From Pteria penguin (Eukaryota; Mollusca; Bivalvia; Pterioida; Pteriidae): a stretch of DNA of 64,000 bases. Both the position numbers and the translations under genes were made by a program. Below the pieces are notes generated by a model. It ran no database searches and was not told the DNA's origin. It was given only the letters and a program-made list of their open reading frames with translations. The stretch spans positions 41,572,045 through 41,636,044 of the forward strand of contig CM068592.1 in the NCBI GenBank assembly GCA_035048485.1. Reading direction: 5' to 3'. Shown piece by piece: positions 44,569 through 56,400 of this stretch (positions are counted from its first letter, which is position 1; every line of letters starts with the position of its first letter).

Positions 44569-46900
44569 ATCCTAGAGTTGAGAACATCAAGAAATCAAAA
44601 CAGCAGCAGACTCTGAAATAGTAGCTATACCGAGTGCTTATCATGCTTTAACACCGACTTGTTCTGCAAGGTGTGTGGCTGTAATGTTGGGGTACCGTAT
44701 GATGATGATCGACTGTAAAGGACTGCTGTTTTTATTTCTTAACTGCAAACAATAATAATCTCTGGTGGGGACCTTCTGTCGTTTGCTTCAGGAGATCAAA
44801 TCGTTGATAATCTATATTATTGTGAGTTAGTAGTGATACAGTATATGGGAACGTAGACTAGGATCATACCTGTCTTGTTGGTTGCATTTTTCTCCCCTTA
44901 TAAACGGACAACGGAAAACTGGAGGTTTTTGACAGGTTCAGAAACAGACTGACTTTGGCAAATTTAAGTCGATTTTAAGCAGTACATGTATTAGGTATCT
45001 GCCTTGATTTGTTTTCTTATTAACTTTAGGAAGACATCTCTGACCTATTTACTTTGTTACTTCTTTAAACATAGCCATGTTGTTGACTTGCAGTTTGAGG
45101 CATTCAACCAATTACATCTTTCAGTAGTTTTGTTCTTTTTTTTTTCCATTAACTTGTAAATTTGAATACCTATAAAGAAAAATTTAACAACATGGCTATT
45201 TTCAAGGAAATAGAGATGAAGAAAGAGGTTAGAATGTTACCTTGATATGGATTGAAGTTGCATGTATAGTGAAGTGAGTAATGTCAATAATTAGAATTCA
45301 CCGTAGTTTGTTAAGGGTAGCCCCCTCCTCTCTTTTTTTCTTTTTTTTTTGAAATTGCAAAATCTCCAGTCTTTTCATTGTCCATTTTTAAGGGCCATCC
45401 CACCTCCAAAAAATATTGGTTTGGTCAGTTCTCTGTCTAGAGAGACTGATTCAGAATATATATGTAAAGATTGAATAGAAAGAACAAGAAAATGTGAAAC
45501 TATGTTGAAATTAATCAAATATACTGAAGATGATTGTGTGGCATTAATTGTTGAAAACTAATAATGTATCATTTAATAATCACCATTATTGTTCCAGAGA
45601 TATATGAAGTGATCTCAGAATTATTTTCACCAACTTGAATCATGATATTTGTAGGTTAATTCTATGATGAACAAATTGTTTTGAATCAAGGATTGATATT
45701 TTTATGATAGCATCAAACTTAGATAATAGGAAGTGATTTTGTTGTCATGACAACAGTTGTGTCCATTTTATTATTAACAAAAAATTTCAAAAACTCTTAA
45801 CCTACTAAAACCTCAAGTGAAGGTTTCGAATACTTGAAGTTACGGAAATTTGACTGTAATTATTTGATTGTGGTTATTTGTGCAATAATGTCATGTTGTG
45901 TCCCATGCCCATTGGATTTTGTATATTGTTCATTGTTCATCATTACTTGTTGGTGCTTTTGATCAGACAAGCCATTGTGATTGTTAAACAGATATTTTTA
46001 TACTGCTTGTCAGAATGTTTTAGGGCCATAATGTGTTCAGACTCTGAGTCCAATCGTCGAGCCATTCCATTTTCAAGAATTTTGCTGAAACTATTGTTTC
46101 ATGGATTCTGTAGGCTTATGAGGTACTCATTTGTTTCAGCATTGTTCATTCATCATTGTCATTGTTGTATTCATCTTCCAGTATTATTGTTAACAAAATT
46201 TATGAAGTCCAAAATGTATGTAGTTTAGCAGGTTACATTATTGAATTATAGTTTCCATAGCAACCATCTGTTAAATCCTTTATGCATATAGATATAATAC
46301 CATTTTATTAGAATTAGTTATTAGTATGTCCTTGTCTCATATATAGTTATAGTATAAGTAGTCTGTGTTATTCAGCTGTATATTGTAGGAAGTAAATCCG
46401 AGAGGAGGGTTTTATATGAGAGGTTTAGAGTCGGTATTGACATGTTGAATTTTATGCCCAATGTATAAGGCTATGTGATCAATTTTAGAGTTTCAGATTA
46501 TTCTCTTAGTTTTCTGTACGTTTTACGTTACATTAAAATGTTTTAAGCATGAGCCTTTATTATTTTCTTGTGATAGAGTTCAGAGCAATGTATAAGGTAG
46601 CTGAGTGCCGTATGAGTTACTCTCCTAAATAGAAGGTCGCTACTTTGGAACTTACGTTCAGTATGTTGCACGTTTGTAGTTGTACTTACTGAACTAATAC
46701 TTAATATTTTAGATACTGAACTGAAGCTTGATAGTAGAGATGTAAAACTGGAAGCCGTGACAAGGATAGACATGTCACAGTAGAAAACACTGGCTGTTTA
46801 TATTGAGGGTACTCAATAGCCAAAGTTACATCCTCCAAGTCAGGGTCACAGCGGATTTTTATAGATCTCGCTTAAAGCTCATACTTTGCTGAAATTTCTG
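44569..46900. other. HELLS 3' UTR and downstream sequence
   Basis: AT-rich sequence with no recognised gene. The poly(A) site is unclear; an ATTAAA at ~46532 is one of several candidates. ORFs here lack splice context or similarity. Confidence 0.4.
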
Positions 46901-46904
46901 TTTA

Positions 46905-47165
46905 CGAGTTGGTATATAATGACCTTGTTCCAATGTCAATGTGAACACGAGGTGGTAGATAATGACCTTGTTCCAACGTCGCTGTGAACAGGAGGTGGTA
47001 TATAAAGACCTTGTTCCAGCGTCACTGGACACCAGATGATATGTAACGACCTTGTTCTTGCGTCACTGTGAGTACGAGATGATATATAACGACTGTTCCC
47101 ACATCACTGAACACGAGGTGGTATATAATGACCTTGTTCCAACGTCACTGTGAACACTAAGAAGT
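46905..47165. repeat. ~43-bp minisatellite
   Basis: About 6 units of GGTATATAATGACCTTGTTC plus CAACGTCACTGTGAACACGAGGT. Confidence 0.88.
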
Positions 47166-47369
47166 ATTGTATATATTTTCAGCATTTAACATCGTTTTCA
47201 GTTCATACTGTCAGAAATATTTTAATGCTATGTGTGCCTAACTTGACTTGACCAAGATTTAAGGTTTCACTTCTGACAAGAGACTCCCCTCCAGCACACC
47301 AGGTTTTACCTCCGGTGATATTTAATCCTCCTAGATATCTGATCTAATGTCTGACATGGAATCTTAACC

Positions 47370-48265
47370 CAACCCCCCGATATTTGGTCTCACTTCTGAC
47401 AGGAGGCACTCTTTCCGGGAACTTGGTCTCATCTCTGACAGGAGACACTCCTCCCGAGAACTTGGTCTCATTGCTGTCAGGAGGTGCTTCTTCCGGGCAC
47501 TTAGTCTCACCTCTGACAGGAAACACTCCTCCCGAGAACTTGGTCTCCCCCCTGGCAGGAGACACTCCTCCCGAGAACTTGCTCTCACTGCTGTCAGGAG
47601 ACGCGCCTCCCGGGAACTTGGTCTCATCTCTGACAGGAGACACTCCTCCTTAGAACTTGGTCTCACCCCTGACAGGAGACACTCCTCCCGAGAACTTGGT
47701 CTCACCGCTGTCAAGAGACACTCCTCCGGGGAGCTTGGTCTCATCTCTGACAGGAGACACTCCTCCCGAGAACTTGGTCTCGCCTCTGACAGGAGACACT
47801 CCTCCCGAAAGCTTGGTCTCGCCTCTGAGGGGAGACGCGCTTTCCGGGAACTTGGTCTCGCTTCTGATAGGAGACACTCCTCCCGGGCACTTGATTTCAC
47901 TTCTGACAGGAAACACTCCTTCTGGGAACTTGGTCTCGCCTCTGACAGGAGACACTCCTCCCGGGAACTTGGTCTCACCGCTGTCAAGAGACACTCCTCC
48001 GGGGAGCTTGGTCTCATCTCTGACAGGAGACACTCCTCCCGAGAACTTGGTCTCGCCTCTGACAGGAGACACTCCTCCCGAGAACTTGGTCTCGCCTCTG
48101 AGGGGAGACGCGCCTCCCGGGAACTTGGTCTCGCTTCTGATAGGAGACACTCCTCCCGGGCACTTGATTTCACTTCTGACAGGAAACACTCCTCCCGGGA
48201 ACTTGGTCTAGCCTCTGACAGGAGACACTCCTCCCGGGAACTTGGTCTCGCCTTTGACAGGAGAC
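47370..48265. repeat. 39-bp minisatellite with higher-order duplication, open on both strands
   Basis: About 23 copies of CTGACAGGAGACACTCCTCC plus CGAGAACTTGGTCTCGCCT. A block of 7 monomers (273 bp) is itself duplicated: CTCACCGCTGTCAAGAGACA occurs at ~47701 and ~47974. The period is 13 codons and units rarely carry stops, so frames up to 269 codons stay open on the minus strand. No splice sites, start context or family support coding. Confidence 0.92.
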
Positions 48266-50200
48266 TAAGGAATAAAGACTCTACTCAAGGATAAGATCAT
48301 TGGGTTAAATGTTGTACTCAAAGATAAGATCAACAGGGTAATTCCTCAACGCAAAGATGTTAACGGGATAAATGCAAGTACTCCAAGATTTGATAATTGC
48401 GGTTTATTTGCTTTACTCCATAGTGTGTCATTAAGTTTGAAATGGGTATACATGATACAGTCGCTGTTATGTATCCATTGTACTTTATAATGATATAAAA
48501 CAGGTTTGTACGGGTGCGTCCTGTTGGGAATTGTAAGTATATGAGGCGAGGGGTCTTGGAGCCGCCTCGAGCAGAACCTCGGTGAGTGTCGGAGCTCCTA
48601 CAAAAACGAATTTAGCTGTCCTAACCCTATAGAACGTTCAATCCCGGGTCTACATAACAACTACGCCCCCGTAATATCCTAATATTGTGATAATCGGCAG
48701 TGGGAAGACGTTCGTCGATATTTAACCTTCAAAACCCAAGGAAGTTAAAATTGTATTTCATACGTATCTTGAACTTTCGTTCAGTATTCGTTAGGTTGTG
48801 TTGAATAGTATGACTTAAATTGAGCAATTTTAATCGATCATAGCAATATGCCTCCAAGCCTTTTAACGAAACTTTAATTAAAAGTTAAAGAACTTTTCCA
48901 TATTTGTACGCAATTTGTCTGCTTCGCAGGCGTGAAGTAGACACGCACTTAAAACTGGGAAATATTTTGAGGAAATTACGTTATTTAAACCATCTTACTG
49001 GATTATTCTTTATTATTCTATTACGGTAAGTTTGAAACATATTCTCAAATGTGTGAGGCAGAAGACAAGAAAACGAAGAAAAAAAAAGAGCAAGAACGTC
49101 ATTGGTGAAAGTGTTCAAAGTTTCAAGTAACCACTGCTCGGTCACTGGTAGATTTCAGTGCACAACGGTCAACGTCCAATATGAAAGGTGAACACATACC
49201 TGTGCCTTTCCTATTAACGCCTTTACGGAGTTCACTACAATACCAGCCCTTAGGGCTGTAGACACCACAAAGCCAGTCCACGGGATACTTATCACCTATT
49301 CAGAGTTTTATGAACGTGAAATATGCTTTTTTGGCCAGCAAATTAGACAACGTCTTCAACAAACTTAAGAAACTAAATTTAAAGAACCTTTCCAATCAAC
49401 TAATATCAATTTACTGAAGAAACTTTGTAAAATCATTGAAATTATAATAGAGAGAGTTTGCCCTCCGGATTAAATTCTCCAATATATCGTCATTGATTTC
49501 AGTGTTATTGTTACAGTATTATACTCGTACTTATTTTCGTGCATGTACTATGTTGTAATTTTCTCTGCAATGCATTTAGGTAAATTTATTTACGTGTAGT
49601 GCAGTATTGTATGAACTGATCACCAAAGCCAGAATAAACGAAACTAGGAATGTTTAATCAGATGATACCGTATATCTGTCCTTCACCTTGGTGGAAAAAG
49701 ACAACGGTCACTCTTAAAAATAATCCTAGACAGTTTCTCATTTGTTCATTTATTTATCAAGTTTAATTATTCCATTGATAATGATTGAATTTTGAAGTAT
49801 ATATATTTCATATTCATTTATTAATTGTTTTTAATTCAAACAAAATTATTAAATCGTAAAAAAATGTTTATGTGTAAAATAATATTCTGGATAGATCTAA
49901 ATAATCTTAGAAAAGGAACACATTTGATAAAGAACACGATGTTGTTAAGACACGAATTTATTAAGAATTCGAAACATCGCGACGGATGTCTATATCCGGA
50001 ATTTTCCGTTGGGTTCAGGTTTCTACATTAAAATGAAACTGACATTTCCGCTAAGCGAAAATACAACTTCAGCTCTTTTAGCAAGTCGTAGCCGAACTTT
50101 AAACTAAAACTGCAATTGATATGCTTGAATTACAACAAATACATTATACTGTTACCAACAATAGTAAATGAACATCGCGAGATAGTTGATTATCTTTTTG
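48266..50200. other. Intergenic sequence between HELLS and RETREG
   Basis: No gene recognised. A more GC-rich patch at ~48510-48700 (GCCGCCTCGAGCAGAACCTC) has no open frame of note. The rest is AT-rich. Confidence 0.5.
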
Positions 50201-50222
50201 GTCACGTGACTTTCTACGTCAT
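50174..50222 (+). promoter_or_regulatory. Putative RETREG promoter with CLEAR motif
   Basis: GTCACGTGAC at 50201-50210 is the full palindromic CLEAR element bound by TFEB/TFE3-type bHLH-Zip factors, 44 bp before the ATG. Nearby are TACGTCAT (CRE/ATF-like) at 50215-50222 and TCGCGAGA at ~50175. CLEAR control of vertebrate FAM134B is known; its function here is inferred. Confidence 0.55.
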
Positions 50223-50253
50223 ACCAAAACAAAAGTGACAGAAGAACGTAGAG

Positions 50254-50426
50254 ATGGCAGATAGTGTATCTATTACAGAAGAAGATGGAGTTTGGGAGCC
50301 AGAGGAGACATTTCGTAGCTTACTCAGCCCCCTAGAACCTTTAGTCATGAAGATTCAGAGCTTATTGGTGTGGGAAAACCCTCAAAAGAGCGCTCTTCTG
50401 TTCCTGTTTATACATTTTGTGTTTTG
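50254..50426 (+). CDS. RETREG: RETREG exon 1
   Basis: ATG in AGAGATGG context. Donor GTGGGT was chosen because it rejoins as HFVFW|FVAVYG, matching the length of vertebrate AAFWFFALTS. Reading on past it gives a stop after 72 codons. Confidence 0.88.
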
Positions 50427-53400
50427 GTGGGTTGGTCTCTTTACTAAATTACTTCATAGTAAATTGTTGTAAAATGCAATAAAAGTGTATGATGTATCTG
50501 TAGGAATTGCACAGTCTGTCTGTTTTGTAGTGTATATATATGTGTAGGTCTTGTATATGCATTTGTGTAGACATTGTAACTTTACTCCAAATTCCAGTAC
50601 AAGATGTAAATCTACGTCATAATACATGTAATTACTCGGTCCATAGAATTACAGAAATCACCGAAATCCCTGTGTATTTACAGAAATCCCCGCAAAAAAC
50701 ACAGAAATCCCCATTACTTTATCAAAAATCACCGATATGTAAATAGATAGGACCATCATTCACCCTTATAGCAAGTTTCAGATACATTAAACGACAATTG
50801 ATAGACTTATAGGCCTAACCATTTTATTTATTTTTTTATTTTAATAATGATCCACTACTGACGGCCATGTTGGATTGGAAGTACACATAAAACCGCACAT
50901 AACAGTGTCAGAGTTTTGTTATACTTTATAATATAAACTGTATAAGATGTTCATACTTGTAAATTAACATAAACCGATCATAAGGTTAAAATCTAGCAAA
51001 GACAACTTTATCCAAGTCATTTAATTATATACGTTTCAAATTAACAAACACCGTAACAAGCGACACCAATATATAATACATACATTTACTGAATTCAACA
51101 ATAAGCCTCTTTGTGAAATATATTTGCCATTTATTGAAGGTATTTTGAAAATAGAATTAATTAATACTACTGTATAATCTTCGACTGCGTTACTGTTATG
51201 TATACTTCCAATCCAACATGGCCGCCAGTAGTGGATAATTAAAATTTAAAAAAAATAAAATGGTTATAAGTCTATCAATTGTTGTTTAATATATCTGAAA
51301 CTTGCTATAAGGGTGAATGATGGTCCTATCTATTTACATATTGGTGATTTTTGATAAAGTAATGGGGATTTCTGTGTTTTTTACGGGGATTTCTGTAAAT
51401 ACACGGGGATTTCGGTGATTTCTGTAATTCTATGGACCCGTAATTACTTTATAAAAAAGACTTTTTGAGTGCCCAAGGACTAACTGTCCAACCTTGACCC
51501 AGTGTCATATATCGAAATGAAAGTAGTCACTATAAGGAAAACATAAACATAATAATAGTATTAGACCTAATAAGGAAAATCACGGATCATTAAACTTTGA
51601 TGAGATAAGATAGCCTGAATGAGTAAGCTTCTCCCAAAACCAGCCACACACTCTGTGATTCCACAGTCAAATGTTTAAAATTCAAAGTATGGAGATTTGT
51701 TTCAATTAAACTTTATAAATTATATATTTTCTATTTGGTTTCAGGTTTGTTGCAGTGTATGGATGTCAATTTTACTTTACAGTTGCTATGGTTGCGCTAA
51801 TTCTTTATGTCACTCACACATGGAAAAGAAAAATATGGCCGGAAATCAGAGGTAATTACAGCATTTTAACTATTTGCATAACCATGTCAAACTTAAACCA
51901 TATCAAACATGTCTTAAATCATGTAGGAGCAATATCATAGTGTCACCTGAAGCCTGACTGTTAACATGGACAGTCATAGGATTTATTACTGTTGGAGTAG
52001 ATTTAACTGTGTGGTAATGAACAATAAACAAAATAAAGGTGAGCACTATGCCTCTGGTATTGCCATTACCATAAGGTATACCACTAGTGCTTGTTAGCAG
52101 GACATCATTATAGGTAAATGCATCCATTAAAGTTGATAATGTTGGTTTGTAGTAAATCTGCTAGCCTTTTGTGGACCATGATATGTGTTATGAAATATGT
52201 AAATGTCACTGATTCCCTTCATAATTAATTGTATTATGAAGATTTTAGTTCACTTGGTATTTTGATGAGTAAATTTCAACCCTCTTCAACCTTGTAAAAT
52301 TCATCTTTATGAATAAACATGTATTTGTCTCAGTTTAGTATGACAGTACATGTAATAGAATCCTTTAATATTTCAGTTCCACCACCAATTCCAGAAGATC
52401 CTGATAGGTAAGTTGTCATGGTTACAGCTCCAATTGCTTATTTTTGTGTCACCTTTGAAATTATTCCTCAAAGAGATTACTTAGTGCAGCATTTCTCTGT
52501 CTGTCCATCTCTTTTGTCTGATAGGATTCACACTTTTGAAGAATGCATAGCACGTAACAGGCAACACATATGCATGTCCTTCAAACTCTAGTAATTAATA
52601 CTATTTTATTAATACCATTGTTTGTTTATAGTGGACTATCGTACATGCATAGTGTATGGTTTATGCAATAGAAAATTTTGTATTATGATATTAAAACATG
52701 AGTTCAGTCAATTGGGTGCATGTCTCATGGCTGACAGTTTGTCTGTGTCATGTCCTATAGATGAAACAGTAAAACCCAAAGTACCATGTCAAAGTAGAGG
52801 TTGGCATGTTAACCATCCTTCACTGCGGTGTGTCCCATGTCAGGGTAGAGGTTGGCATGTTAACCCTCCCTCACTGCCTTGAGTGCCATGACAGGATAGA
52901 GGTTGGCAGGTTAACCATCCCTCACTGCCTTGGGTGCCATGTCAGGATACAGGTTTGCATGTTAACCATCCCTCATTGCCTTGGGTTCCATGACAGGATA
53001 GAGGTTGGCATGTTAACCATCCCTCACTGCCTTGGGTGCCATGACAGGATAGAGGTTGGCATGTTAACCATCCCTCACTGCCTTTGGTCCCATGTCAGGA
53101 TAGAGGTTGGCATGTTAACCATCCCTCATTGCCTTGGGTGCCATTCAGGATAGAGATTGGCATGTTAACCATCCCTCACTGCCTTGGGTGCCATGTCAGG
53201 ATAGAGATTGGCATATTAACCATCCCTCACTGCCTTGGGTGCCATGTCAGGATAGAGGTTGGCATGTCAACCATCCCTCACTGCCTTTGATAGGTCTGTT
53301 TGATAGGTCTAAATTCTGTACAGTGAATGATGACATACAAGTGAAACAATCTTATGTGATAGAAAAACAAACTTAACATTCTTCATATAAATTTTAGCAC

Positions 53401-56400
53401 TGAAATCTTGTAATTTATATGACATTTATTTCAGCTGGACACCTGTCCATCCACGTCTAATGAGTGTACCTGAGATTTCCCAGCGATTAGGACATCATTG
53501 GCTGACATTTCATAATTACATCAACTGCTGGCTAGCATTCAGGAAAAATCACCATTTTCTTGTAATTCTTACTAACATTCAATGATATTAGAGGGTTATT
53601 TCGAAGATATGCTTGTCTCAAAATTTAATTCTGTATCAAATTTAACAAATTTATATATAAGGAAGAGATATAAGCAAGTTTCTTAGAAATGCATTGTCCA
53701 GACTTAATGTGTCACCTTAGTTCTTCAAATCACCACACTTTCATCCTGTTGTTGACACTTTCAAAATTTATATGGAATTACAAGCACCTAAAGATTAAGA
53801 AGTGGATTTGCAGTACAGATGATCTTGTTTGAAATATTTTCATACCTGTATATAAATCATAGGTTAATCTGTTTCTTTTCTTTGTTGTAGTTCTGCGTTG
53901 TGAACAGTTCTGTGTTAATACTGTCAGCTGGTCTTGGCAGATACATATCCGACTTTACCTTGACCTATATAATAGGTAGGTATAACAAGTAGGTCAAATG
54001 ATGCTCATGTAGATATTTATGAACATCTAAGGGACATTGCATGCTGATTGGTCTGAAGTGATGTACCAGAACTATTTGTAGATTCTCTCCTTGTCGAATC
54101 ATGATTGAATTACAGGTGCATGTCACCAAAATTTTTTGTTGTTTTTGTACTAAACTCTGGCTACCACAGTATAAGTAATATGTTCCTGATGTGGCATTAA
54201 ACAGAATATAAACAAACACAATAAATATAAACAAACACAATAAATATAAACAAACACAATAGATATAAACCAACACAATAAATATAAACAAACACAATAA
54301 ATATAAACAAACACAATAGATATAAACAAACACAATAAATATAAACAAACACAATAGATATAAACAAACACAATAAATATCAACAGACACAATAAATATA
54401 AACAAACACAATAGATATAACAAACACAATAAATATAAACAAACACAATAAATATAAACAAAAATAAATATGAACATGAATTGATGACAGTTACATGATA
54501 ATTTATTGTATTATGTTGACAGGTTCAGAATCCTGTTCTTAATAAATTTGTTTCCTTTTATTTACTCTTTATAACTATGACATTCGACTAGATAACGCGA
54601 ACTTGAAGGGACGATGTGAAATGGTTTGAGTTAACTAAAGTTTGGATTAACGTTCGGCAACATTAAGGTATGAGTTTGTATGTATATGGTGGTTCCAGAA
54701 ATATGTCTGTAATTTTCTGTTGTAATTGTACATGAAAGAAACACTAGTTGAATACATTATTAATTTTCTCACATGTTCACACAGCTATTAGACATTACGA
54801 CAGGTATTCAGTTCATGTCAGTTAACTTCCTCGTTGAAAGTTCACCAATCTCATTTAGATGGATATCATATTGTAGAGAGATAAAGTCGCTATACATGAA
54901 CTTTTTTGTTCTATGCATATTACTCACCTACAAAATCCACTTCAGAAATTTTGAAAAAAAAAAAATTTACATTACACACGAGTGATTACAGTTACTGCAT
55001 CTCAGTTCAGCGATCCAAACTACACTTGGCTCTGTCATTAACATATTTCATTAATTACTACACAGACTTATTGATTAAATATAATTAAAAGGTCAGGTAG
55101 ATAACAGAATACATGTTGCACTCAACCTCAAACTTCCATGCTGATTCAACTGTCAATATCTGCCTTCATTGCAGATTTAATAACTTAAATTGCTTAACAC
55201 TTATCTCAAGACAATACCTTGTTTAATATTTACCTTTGCATGATCAAACATGAGCTTAAGTTATCAAGAGAAAAATATGAATACTTATAACTGATGGGAC
55301 TCTAAAATTAGTTTGAGTAATTGAAAATTTGAATTATCTGAATTTGAGGTACAGGGAGTGGAAATACAATAATATATAGAATATAAAATCAAGACTTTTA
55401 AATCACTTTAAGCTTATGAGATTCGAGTAATCAATGTTTGAGTAAACAGGATTTGACTGTACGTTATATATTTTATAATGATATCAGTGCTACTGTTTCC
55501 ACAAATTACATTTATCAATGTTTCTCTTACCATGCATTTTATTTTACAGTGACACCAGTGTTATCATGGCTATGGTTCATGTACTACAGTGATGTCGGTG
55601 TTTCTGTGACCATGCATTTTGTTTTACAGTGACATCAGCTTTATAATGATCATGTTTCATGTTCTACAGTGATGTCAGTGTTTCTGTGACCATGCATTTT
55701 ATTTTACATTGACATCAGTGTTATTATGGCCATGTTTATGTTTTACAGTGATGTCAGTGTTTCTGTGACCATGCATTTTATTTTAAAGAGACATCAGTGT
55801 TATAATGGCCATGTTTCATGTTCTACAGTGATGTCGGTGTTTCTGTTACCATTTATTTTATTTTACAGAGACATCAGTGTTATAATGGCCATGTTTCATG
55901 TTCTACAGTGATGTCAATGTTTCTGTGACCATGCATTTTATTTTACAGTGATATCAGTGTTGTTGTGGCCATGTGTACTATATAACAAACTTATGAGCAA
56001 GTTTTATCTCAATGCTGAACCTTTACTGATGAAACTTGATTATTCTCTCAAGCTGAAGCCACAGTGGATATTTAAAGGTAATCACCGTTATTTATAGAGT
56101 AGCCCTAAGTTTTTCTAAAATTTATATTATAAAACTCATATGTAAATGTAGAGGTAGCTTTAGGGTATTATGTGTTTTTATACACCCACATTAATATGTA
56201 GGTGTATTATACTATACCGCTATCATCTTTCCATATGTATATCTGTTTGTCTGTCCCCCAAATCTTTTTAGGACTTCTCCAAAAGAAACGAGTAAACCAT
56301 GAAAGCTACAACTGCTTTTGTGGTGATATATGAAAGGGTGTGACTTGTACTTGTGCATCTGGACTTTAAACTGTGGTCTGGACCCTTGGATAGGGTCAAA

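Noticed and set aside
45878..46228. 116-codon frame downstream of HELLS
   Set aside because: No similarity recognised, low-complexity hydrophobic composition, no supporting splice or promoter signals.
47364..48189. Long antisense frames (269 and 179 codons) and a 184-codon sense frame
   Set aside because: They are produced by a 39-bp minisatellite with a period divisible by three; no start context, splice signals or known domain.
52806..53153. 115-codon repeat frame in RETREG intron 3
   Set aside because: It is the expanded 51-bp SINE segment, 17 codons per unit.
53965..54477. 170-codon antisense hydrophobic frame that looks like a membrane protein
   Set aside because: It translates the 19-bp AAACAAACACAATAAATAT repeat; the hydrophobic pattern is a compositional artefact.
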